Source: a bacterium (GTDB lineage Bacteria; Auribacterota; Auribacteria; Auribacterales; Auribacteraceae). Taken from it: a stretch of DNA of 12,897 nucleotides. Both the position numbers and the translations under genes were made by a program. The stretch spans positions 1-12,897 of the forward strand of contig JAGGZS010000133.1 in assembly GCA_021161885.1 (NCBI GenBank), given 5' to 3'. Positions 7,410 to 12,897 of the stretch are shown here, piece by piece. The notes under the pieces are model-generated. The model was not told the origin of the DNA. It made no database searches and worked only from the letters and a program-made list of their open reading frames with translations. Within the stretch, counting starts at the first letter, position 1. The number at the start of each line of letters is the position of its first letter.

Positions 7410-7889
7410 TTATTTTGCCGGAATAGCCGGCGCTTCCTGCAACGGTATTTCGGTTTTTGTTTGCGCAGGCACAGTGTTTGTCTGAGTCTCGGGAACCGGC
7501 GCATTTTGTTCGGTTACAGGTGTTTGCTCATCAGCTCCTGCGGGAACTTCAGCTTGCTGAACCGTCTTCGCTGCAGATGGCGCAACAGGAATTTGAGCTT
7601 GCTGAGCCGCTTTTGGAGCAGGTTGTTCAATAGGAATTTTATCTATAATTGAACTTCTTTTCTGGGAATTGGTTAATGATAAAATAATGGTTAAAATAAA
7701 AAAAGAAGCGACTGCTCCCCAAGTAATTTTTTCCAGTATATTTGTAGCCTGTGTTCCGAGCATAGACTGTATTTCTCCGCCTCCGAATACACCTGCTAAC
7801 CCCTGTCCCCTGCCTGACTGCATCAAGATTATGGTTATTATTGTGATACAGCATAAAATAAATAAAAATAATAATATTGAATAAAACAT
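7410..7889 (-). CDS. secG: Protein translocase subunit SecG with long C-terminal tail
   Basis: Small membrane subunit of the SecYEG translocon, which aids SecA-driven export. TM1 is at residues 3-23. The conserved loop MQSGRGQGLAGVFGGG (23-38) and LGTQATNILEKITW (44-57) follow, and TM2 spans about 58-73. This part matches SecG throughout. The usual protein is 70-110 residues; this one has 159, because residues 74-159 form a tail rich in Pro, Ala, Gln, Thr and Glu that is probably disordered. Two tandem stop codons (TAA TAA) end the gene. The ATG at 7889 has a GGGAG seven bases upstream and lies 35 bases after tpiA, so it is probably cotranscribed with the glycolytic genes, a linkage seen in several phyla. 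Confidence 0.93.
   Translation of the reverse strand: MFYSILLFLFILCCITIITIILMQSGRGQGLAGVFGGGEIQSMLGTQATNILEKITWGAVASFFILTIILSLTNSQKRSSIIDKIPIEQPAPKAAQQAQIPVAPSAAKTVQQAEVPAGADEQTPVTEQNAPVPETQTNTVPAQTKTEIPLQEAPAIPAK
7543..7609 (-). repeat. Imperfect 22-bp direct repeat in the secG tail
   Basis: The bases at 7543-7564 and 7588-7609 agree at 19 of 22 positions and are offset by 45 bases, exactly 15 codons. They encode the related peptides KAAQQAQIPV and KTVQQAEVPA, so the tail seems to have grown by an in-frame duplication. Confidence 0.7.
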
Positions 7890-7924
7890 TTTATATCTCC
7901 CGTTAAAAGAAGTTTAAGCAAATA

Positions 7925-8674
7925 TTAATACTTAACAATTTGAGCAAAGGAATCTATTTTAAGAGAGGCTCCGCCAACCAAAGCCCCGTCAATGTCGGGT
8001 TCACTCATAAGACCGTTAACGTTATCGGGCTTTACGCTTCCGCCGTATTGGATACGCATTTTGTCGGCAGTTTCCTTAGAAAATAGTTTTGTTATTAAAT
8101 TCCTTATAAGTTTATGCACTTGCTGAGCTTGGTCGTTAGTTGCTGTTTTGCCGGTTCCGATTGCCCATACAGGTTCATAAGCGATAACGCAATTATCAAG
8201 ATTTTTTTCTGTTAACCCCGCGAGACATCTTTCTATCTGAGCAGTTACAACATCGGAAGTAATGCCTGCTTCGCGTTCTTCTAATTTTTCGCCCACGCAA
8301 ATTATAGGTTTGAGACCGTACTCAAGGGCTTTTTTTATTTTACTGTTTATGAACTCGTCGGATTCTTTGAAATATTGCCTTCGCTCCGAATGGCCTAAAA
8401 TCACGAATTCGCATCCAATATCCTTTAACATTGAGCTGGATACTTCGCCAGTGTAAGCGCCGTTTTCTTGCACAGACATATTCTGGGCGCCAAGGGCTAT
8501 GTTTGTGCCTGCGATAACATCTTTAACCGCCTGTAAATAAACAAACGGGGGACAAACTGCTATCTCAACATCCGTTACGCCGGAACATTCTCTCTTCAAA
8601 CCTGTTACAAGTTCAACAGATTCTTTAAGGGACAAATTCATTTTCCAGTTGCCTGCCATTATAGGTTTTCTCAT
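7925..8674 (-). CDS. tpiA: Triosephosphate isomerase
   Basis: Cytoplasmic enzyme that interconverts dihydroxyacetone phosphate and glyceraldehyde 3-phosphate in glycolysis and gluconeogenesis. It has 249 residues, the standard length. The active-site residues are all in place: N9 and K11 in GNWKMN (8-13), the electrophile H95 in LGHSERR (93-99), and the catalytic base E167 in AYEPVWAIGTGKTAT (165-179), which continues into the mobile phosphate-gripping loop. The phosphate-binding QYGGSVKPDN is present near the C-terminus. The ATG at 8674 has AGGAG five bases upstream and follows pgk after 26 bases. No anomalies. Confidence 0.98.
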   Translation of the reverse strand: MRKPIMAGNWKMNLSLKESVELVTGLKRECSGVTDVEIAVCPPFVYLQAVKDVIAGTNIALGAQNMSVQENGAYTGEVSSSMLKDIGCEFVILGHSERRQYFKESDEFINSKIKKALEYGLKPIICVGEKLEEREAGITSDVVTAQIERCLAGLTEKNLDNCVIAYEPVWAIGTGKTATNDQAQQVHKLIRNLITKLFSKETADKMRIQYGGSVKPDNVNGLMSEPDIDGALVGGASLKIDSFAQIVKY

Positions 8675-8700
8675 TATTTCTCCTAAAAAATTTTTTTATC

Positions 8701-9888
8701 TTATTTATCCGTTAACGCTTCAATACCCGGGAGTTTTTTGCCTTCAAGGAATTCAAGGCACGCTCCGCCTCCTGTGGATATATGGGTAATTTTATCCGCA
8801 AGATTAAATTTGTTTACAGCCGCTACAGAATCACCTCCGCCTACTATTGTTACGGCGTTAGAAGCTGCCAATGATTTTGCTATTTCGTTAGTGCCTTTTG
8901 CAAACGGTTTCATTTCAAAAACACCAACAGGACCGTTCCATACAATCATTTTCGCGGCGGATATTTTGTCTTTGAACAATTTTATAGATTCATCACCTAT
9001 ATCGGCACCCATTTTATCTGCAGGTATTTCGTTTGCTTTAACAATTTTTGTCTCTGCGTCGGGCTTTAGGTCATCGGCAATCACAACATCTACAGGCAGA
9101 ATAAGATCGATATTTTTTTCTTTAGCTGTTTTAAGTATATCTTTAGCCATTTCTATTCTATCGGGTTCAACAATAGATGTGCCTATTTCGTATCCCATAG
9201 CTTTATAGAAAGTATATGCCATTCCGCCGCCGATTAATAAAGAATTCACTTTAGTAAGCAAATTAGTTATAACATCTATTTTGCCTGATATTTTTGCTCC
9301 GCCTATTATGGCGATATAAGGGCGTTCGGGCGATTCAACGGCTTTGCTTAAATAATCGATTTCTTTTTTTAAAAGATACCCGCAAGCCGCCTGATTGAAA
9401 TATTTGGTTACTCCGGCGGTTGAAGCATGAGCCCGATGAGCTGTTCCAAACGCATCGTTAATATATATTTCACCGAGAGAGGCGAGTTGTTTGGCGAATT
9501 CAGGATCATTTTTTGTTTCTTCTTTATGGAACCTTAAATTTTCAAGAAGAAGTATATCCCCGTTACACATATTCATAACCGTATGCTGAACATCTTTGCC
9601 GATACAGTCGGTTAATATTTTAACCGACTCGCCAAGCAGGTTAGCTAAAACGTCTCCTGCCGGTTTAAGGCGCATTGATTCTACTACTTCACCTTTTGGT
9701 CGACCTAAATGGGACATTAGAACAGCTTTTCCGCCATTTTCTATCACATATTTTATTGTGGGAATAGATGCTCGTATTCTGGTGTCGTCGGTAACCGATT
9801 GCCTATCGTCAAGAGGCACGTTAAAATCGACTCTTATCAGAACCCGTTTGCCTTTTAGCTCAATATCTTCAATAAATAATTTAGCCAT
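8701..9888 (-). CDS. pgk: Phosphoglycerate kinase
   Basis: Transfers the acyl phosphate of 1,3-bisphosphoglycerate to ADP, giving ATP and 3-phosphoglycerate, in the cytoplasm. Length is 395 residues, normal for bacteria. Substrate-side motifs are RVDFNVPLD (19-27), the DDTRIR segment (34-39), SHLGRPKG (59-66) and LLENLRFHKEE (114-124). Nucleotide-side motifs are GGAKISGKIDVI (196-207), WNGPVGVFE (317-325) and GGGDS (350-354), with a late STGGGACLEFLEG (371-383). The ATG at 9888 has GGAG six bases upstream. It lies 43 bases after gap and 26 before tpiA, so one transcript is likely. It uses the product of GAPDH, encoded just upstream. Confidence 0.98.
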   Translation of the reverse strand: MAKLFIEDIELKGKRVLIRVDFNVPLDDRQSVTDDTRIRASIPTIKYVIENGGKAVLMSHLGRPKGEVVESMRLKPAGDVLANLLGESVKILTDCIGKDVQHTVMNMCNGDILLLENLRFHKEETKNDPEFAKQLASLGEIYINDAFGTAHRAHASTAGVTKYFNQAACGYLLKKEIDYLSKAVESPERPYIAIIGGAKISGKIDVITNLLTKVNSLLIGGGMAYTFYKAMGYEIGTSIVEPDRIEMAKDILKTAKEKNIDLILPVDVVIADDLKPDAETKIVKANEIPADKMGADIGDESIKLFKDKISAAKMIVWNGPVGVFEMKPFAKGTNEIAKSLAASNAVTIVGGGDSVAAVNKFNLADKITHISTGGGACLEFLEGKKLPGIEALTDK

Positions 9889-9931
9889 GATATACTCCGT
9901 CTATTTGTTTTTAAAGAGTTATCAGATAAAA

Positions 9932-10930
9932 TTACTTGCGCATGAGCCTAAGAAGATCGACACAACGGTTTGAGTAACCCCATTCGTTGTCATACCAACC
10001 GATAACTTTAGCCATATTTCCGTTTATAACAAAAGTACATAAAGAATCGAAAACGCATGACGCGGGATTATCTATTATATCGGATGAGACAAGCGGTTCA
10101 TCGGAATATTCCATAATACCTTTAAGTTCGCCTTCGGCCGCGGATTTCATTGCGGCGTTGATTTCTTCGGCTGTGGTATTTTTTTCAAGTACAGCCACGA
10201 AATCAGTAACTGAACCGTCTTTTACAGGAACGCGCATAGCCATACCGTCTAATTTGCCGTTGAGTGCGGGTATAACTTTAGCGACCGCTTTGGCGGCTCC
10301 GGTAGTTGTGGGTATAACATTTACTGCAGCCGCGCGGGCTCTTCTTAAATCGCTGTGAGGAAAATCAAGTATTCTTTGGTCATTTGTGTATGCGTGAATG
10401 GTTGTCATAAGACCGTGTTTCAACCCAAATTTATCATTAAGGATTTTTACCATTGGAGCAAGACAGTTGGTTGTGCATGACGCGTTAGATATAATAAGGT
10501 CAGTATCTTTAAGTTCGTTGTCATTTACTCCCATAACGATAGTGGCATCGATTTCATCTTTAGCCGGCACGGTAAGAAGAACTTTGCTTGCTCCGGCTTC
10601 TATATGTTTTGCGATCTGCTTTTTCTTGCGGAAAACACCTGTTGATTCAACAACAAGTTCAACTCCAAGTTCTTTCCATGGCAATTGCGCGGGATCTTTT
10701 ACGGCGCTTATCCAAACTTCTTTACCGTTTATTACAATCGCATTTTCTTTAGCTGTTATTTCGCCCGGAAATTTTCCGTGAACGGAATCATATTTAAGAA
10801 GATGAGCGAGTGTTTTCGCATCGGTTAAGTCGTTTATCTGAATAACTTCAAAATCTGGTTCGCTGTGCAGTATTTTAAATACCTGACGACCTATTCGCCC
10901 AAAACCGTTAATACCTATTTTTGTTACCAT
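9932..10930 (-). CDS. gap: Glyceraldehyde-3-phosphate dehydrogenase
   Basis: Oxidises and phosphorylates glyceraldehyde 3-phosphate to 1,3-bisphosphoglycerate with NAD reduction. The Rossmann start GINGFGRIGR (6-15) opens the protein. INDLTD (32-37), with an Asp at the end of the second strand, favours NAD over NADP. The catalytic Cys is C152 in SNASCTTNCLAP (148-159), with H179 in TTIHAYTNDQ. The C-terminus has WYDNEWGYSNR. I set the start at the ATG at 10930, which gives 332 residues and has a perfect AAGGAG about seven bases upstream. A TTG at 10975 in the same frame would add 15 Lys/Arg-rich residues before the conserved N-terminus and would turn the ribosome binding site into coding sequence. 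It is the first gene of the gap-pgk-tpiA-secG group and has its own promoter. Confidence 0.98.
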   Translation of the reverse strand: MVTKIGINGFGRIGRQVFKILHSEPDFEVIQINDLTDAKTLAHLLKYDSVHGKFPGEITAKENAIVINGKEVWISAVKDPAQLPWKELGVELVVESTGVFRKKKQIAKHIEAGASKVLLTVPAKDEIDATIVMGVNDNELKDTDLIISNASCTTNCLAPMVKILNDKFGLKHGLMTTIHAYTNDQRILDFPHSDLRRARAAAVNVIPTTTGAAKAVAKVIPALNGKLDGMAMRVPVKDGSVTDFVAVLEKNTTAEEINAAMKSAAEGELKGIMEYSDEPLVSSDIIDNPASCVFDSLCTFVINGNMAKVIGWYDNEWGYSNRCVDLLRLMRK

Positions 10931-11008
10931 TTTAGATCTCCTTTTTCTATTCTTACCAGCTTTTATTAGATACAATTAATTTCATATAAAAAATTAAAAA
11001 TTTTGAAA

Positions 11009-11037
11009 ATTTTACATAAATGAGTTTAATGAGTCAA
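11009..11037 (-). promoter_or_regulatory. Sigma70-type promoter of the gap-pgk-tpiA-secG operon
   Basis: On the minus strand, TTGACT (11032-11037) and TAAAAT (11009-11014) are separated by exactly 17 bases, and each matches the consensus at five of six positions. Transcription would begin near 11002, leaving a leader of about 72 bases before the gap ATG. This is the best promoter match in the window. It indicates that the glycolytic genes are not solely dependent on read-through from the gene at 11075. Confidence 0.65.
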
Positions 11038-11074
11038 TAAAAACCTCAATAAATCTTATAAACAGCGTTTAATA

Positions 11075-12712
11075 TTAATGTATAACTTCAGGCACATAAT
11101 CATGGGCGCGTTTTTTTGTGATAATTACTTTGTTCATCTTGTCGCCCTGAGAAATGGCATCAACAACATCCTGTCCTTTTAAAACTTGACCGAAGACAGT
11201 GTGTTTACCGTCAAGCCATGGAGTTGCCACGTGAGTAATAAAAAATTGGCTGCCGTTGGTGTCGGGACCTCTGTTAGCCATTGAAAGGGATCCTTTTTTG
11301 TGTTTACGTGAGCTGAATTCGTCTTTAAATGTGTAACCTGGACCGCCTGCTCCCGTACCTTGGGGGTCGCCGGTTTGAATCATAAAATTGTCGATAACTC
11401 TATGAAATTTCAAACCGTCATAAAATCCTTTTTCAGCAAGATTGATAAAATTGGCTACAGTATTCGGGGCGTCATCTTCATAAAGTTCAAGCACTATATC
11501 GCCCTTATCGGTTTGAATAGTTGCTTCAGGGAGAGAATCGTTGTCGATTATTTGGACCTGAGATTTTTCAGGTTTGGTTGTGTCATTGTCCATTGCAGTC
11601 TCCTTATTTATATTGGGCGTAATTTGGGATGTATCGTTATCCGTGTCTTGTTTGTCTTGGTTTATTTTATTTTGGTTTAATTGTTTCTCGATATCAGCGA
11701 TGGCTTTATTGCGCATATCTTTTTCATCTTTTACTTTTTTGATTGCCTGTTCTATAGTTGTTCCTGTTTTTTGCTCGGCAGTTTCTTTGAGTGCGCCAAG
11801 GTCTTTTTTGAACATATTTACTCTATATTCGACGATAAGGTAAGTAAAATCGGATGTGTTTGTCCGTGCGAAATATTGTTTCTTTTCTTTATCGTGAACG
11901 GCGATTTTCAATATTTTTTCTTCACCGTTATTAAGCGTGGCTTTAACTGTTAGCACAGGATTTACGAAAGATTCGTTATCAATATCTTCCGGTTTTGCGT
12001 ATTCATTGGTTTTTAAATTAGAAAATGCTCTTATCATTCTTTTAATTTCTATTTCTTTAGGGGTAAAGTTTTCGGGTTCTGTTCCAATCCATTTTCCGTC
12101 ATTTTCTTTTTCAAAGGTGATAGCTGATTCAGGAGTTACTAAAGAAAATTTTTCTATAGTTTGCGGATCAAAATCGAAAATTGTCCTGTCGACCCATTTG
12201 CCGTTCCACGGCGCGTAAAGAGCCCTTAGGTTTTCGTTGATAAGCATAACATTGTCAGACCCTTGTTTTCTTATGAATGTGCTGTTGTAATAAGGCCCGT
12301 TTTTTCCGACATAAAAAGAAGCTAAGTTTTTGTCGGATTTGTCAAACAAAGAAACGAGCAGTCCGGTTTGCTTATCCACCTCAAATGTTTTTTGTTTTTT
12401 AGGGTTTGTTGAAAGTATGTCTTGAATTTTAAATTCTTTAATCTTGTGTAACGCCTTTTTAATAAGTTTCATGTCAGCCGGGCTGTTTTTGTCGCTTTTG
12501 ACTGTCCATTCATTGCCGATTAGAGCTATTTCAATATGCTGAGCTTCTTTATCGAGTTTAAGTTTGGTTACTTCATTTGGGTCGTACCCGGGAAATAAGA
12601 GCGCTGATTTTTGTATCGTCTTATCTTTTTCTCCGTCAGATTTTTGGTACATAAAATAAACCGCCGCTGAAACAATAATCAAAAAAACAAAAAGTATAGA
12701 CATTTTCTTCAT
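11075..12712 (-). CDS. Membrane-anchored DUF4340 protein fused to cyclophilin-type peptidyl-prolyl isomerase
   Basis: A 545-residue two-part protein. Residues 4-22 form a single N-terminal membrane anchor preceded by MKK, so the rest should face the periplasm. Residues about 36-305 resemble DUF4340 (ALLFPGYDPNEVTKLKL at the start, repeated beta-rich units, VGKNGPYYNSTFI at about 136), a family of unknown function. Residues 308-393 are a Lys/Asn/Asp/Gln-rich linker. Residues 394-545 are a complete cyclophilin. FHRVI supplies the catalytic Arg (R438), FMIQTGDP supplies F443, M444 and Q446, MANRGPDTNGSQFF starts at 478, and W499 and H504 lie in WLDGKH, in the spacing of human cyclophilin A. Cyclophilins catalyse cis-trans isomerisation of Xaa-Pro bonds. 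The ATG at 12712 has GGGAGGA upstream. I do not know this fusion from characterised proteins. The isomerase call is firm; the DUF4340 call is likely. Confidence 0.88.
   Translation of the reverse strand: MKKMSILFVFLIIVSAAVYFMYQKSDGEKDKTIQKSALLFPGYDPNEVTKLKLDKEAQHIEIALIGNEWTVKSDKNSPADMKLIKKALHKIKEFKIQDILSTNPKKQKTFEVDKQTGLLVSLFDKSDKNLASFYVGKNGPYYNSTFIRKQGSDNVMLINENLRALYAPWNGKWVDRTIFDFDPQTIEKFSLVTPESAITFEKENDGKWIGTEPENFTPKEIEIKRMIRAFSNLKTNEYAKPEDIDNESFVNPVLTVKATLNNGEEKILKIAVHDKEKKQYFARTNTSDFTYLIVEYRVNMFKKDLGALKETAEQKTGTTIEQAIKKVKDEKDMRNKAIADIEKQLNQNKINQDKQDTDNDTSQITPNINKETAMDNDTTKPEKSQVQIIDNDSLPEATIQTDKGDIVLELYEDDAPNTVANFINLAEKGFYDGLKFHRVIDNFMIQTGDPQGTGAGGPGYTFKDEFSSRKHKKGSLSMANRGPDTNGSQFFITHVATPWLDGKHTVFGQVLKGQDVVDAISQGDKMNKVIITKKRAHDYVPEVIH
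11078..11593 (-). CDS. Possible alternative product: free cyclophilin from an internal start
   Basis: Codon 374 of the gene at 12712-11075 is an ATG (11591-11593) with a perfect AAGGAG (11600-11605) six bases upstream, as strong as any ribosome binding site here. Initiation there would give a 172-residue protein holding the whole cyclophilin domain after a 20-residue leader, without membrane anchor or DUF4340 part. It would stay in the cytoplasm, whereas the long form would be anchored outward. It could also be a relic of two once-separate genes. Seen in the sequence: the SD and ATG. Inferred: that they are used. Confidence 0.45.
11594..11605 (-). promoter_or_regulatory. Internal Shine-Dalgarno before Met374 of the DUF4340-cyclophilin gene
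   Basis: AAGGAG on the minus strand at 11600-11605 and a six-base spacer (11594-11599) lead into an in-frame ATG. It is located in the linker just before the cyclophilin domain, where an independent start would make biological sense. Confidence 0.5.
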
Positions 12713-12720
12713 AAAAAATA

Positions 12721-12727
12721 TCCTCCC
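12721..12727 (-). promoter_or_regulatory. Ribosome binding site of the DUF4340-cyclophilin gene
   Basis: GGGAGGA on the minus strand, eight to nine bases before the ATG at 12712, fixes the start of the long product at the membrane-anchor methionine. Confidence 0.7.
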
Positions 12728-12776
12728 TTACCTTTACTTAAAATCGTTATTGGTTTGATTTAATTAAATAAACATA

Positions 12777-12807
12777 AATATAGTATAAAAAAAATTTCAA
12801 ATGTCAA
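12777..12807 (-). promoter_or_regulatory. Probable promoter of the DUF4340-cyclophilin gene
   Basis: A perfect TTGACA (12802-12807) lies upstream on the minus strand. The best -10 candidates are TATATT (12777-12782, spacer 19) and the overlapping TATACT (12782-12787, spacer 14). Neither spacing is ideal, but a T-tract fills the spacer, and the leader to the ATG would be about 60 bases. Confidence 0.45.
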
Positions 12808-12857
12808 ATAATCAAAAGATTTTTTTTAAATAACCTGAATAACCGAATAAATTTATT

Positions 12858-12886
12858 TTGACAATAGATTGCATTATTTTTAAATT
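12858..12886 (+). promoter_or_regulatory. Possible divergent promoter reading out of the window
   Basis: On the plus strand TTGACA (12858-12863) is followed after 17 bases by TAAATT (12881-12886, four of six matches). It points to the right edge, so a divergently transcribed gene may begin just beyond the window. A 12-base palindrome AATAAATTTATT (12846-12857) abuts it. Confidence 0.35.
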
Positions 12887-12897
12887 TGCGATATTAT

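Noticed and set aside
8738..9208. Long plus-strand open frames opposite pgk and other genes (for example 8738-9208, 215-751, 4799-5194)
   Set aside because: They lie antisense to genes with intact family motifs, have no recognisable domains and no convincing ribosome binding sites, so they are shadows of the real coding strand.
9277..9303. PGK nucleotide-site motif reads GGAKISGKI, with Gly where Asp is common
   Set aside because: This position varies among bacterial phosphoglycerate kinases and all other key motifs are intact, so it does not suggest lost activity.
10931..10975. TTG start adding 15 residues to GAPDH
   Set aside because: The added Lys/Arg-rich residues precede the universally conserved N-terminus and would swallow the perfect AAGGAG that serves the ATG at 10930.
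12846..12857. Perfect palindrome AATAAATTTATT as an operator
   Set aside because: It is purely A/T and short, so chance is a sufficient explanation; noted only as context for the divergent promoter.

Overview
The window is AT-rich bacterial DNA in which every supported gene lies on the minus strand, so transcription runs from the high-coordinate end to the low. Both edges leave the locus open. OppA has a signal peptide without a lipobox cysteine, which fits a soluble periplasmic protein and so a diderm cell. The gap-pgk-tpiA-secG order, a DUF4340 protein, a SecG with a long Pro/Ala/Gln tail, and HEAT-like and Sm/SH3-like insertions in transporter subunits suggest an uncultured low-GC lineage of the Planctomycetota/Omnitrophota/Elusimicrobiota kind. 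This placement is inference; no marker gene settles it.

Layout in transcription order. (1) 12713-12897 is an intergenic region with a probable minus-strand promoter, and at the very edge a TTGACA-type box pointing out of the window on the plus strand. (2) 12712-11075 encodes a membrane-anchored DUF4340 protein fused to a complete cyclophilin (peptidyl-prolyl isomerase) domain. Inside it, at codon 374, an ATG with an ideal Shine-Dalgarno could make a free cyclophilin. (3) A good sigma70-type promoter (TTGACT-17-TAAAAT) precedes gap (10930-9932), pgk (9888-8701), tpiA (8674-7925) and secG (7889-7410). These encode three consecutive enzymes of lower glycolysis plus a Sec translocon subunit, spaced by 26-43 bases and each with a clear ribosome binding site. 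(4) After 177 bases come five genes of an oligopeptide/dipeptide ABC importer in the order oppD-oppF-oppA-oppB-oppC (7232-79). Every junction overlaps (20, 14, 1 and 8 bases), so the five subunits should be translationally coupled.

The most unusual feature is in the importer. The two ATPases are conventional, but OppA, OppB and OppC each carry a large insertion on the extracytoplasmic side: about 104 residues with two beta-rich repeats in OppA, about 200 residues with two HEAT-like repeats in OppB, and about 235 residues with a basic coiled coil and an extra transmembrane hairpin in OppC. Both permease insertions sit in the first periplasmic loop. That all three periplasm-facing subunits, and neither ATPase, are enlarged suggests a co-evolved periplasmic module that I do not recognise from characterised Opp/Dpp systems.

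The second unusual feature is the DUF4340-cyclophilin gene, which may give both an anchored periplasmic and a soluble cytoplasmic isomerase from one reading frame. I saw no RNA genes, CRISPR arrays, insertion sequences or convincing intrinsic terminators.
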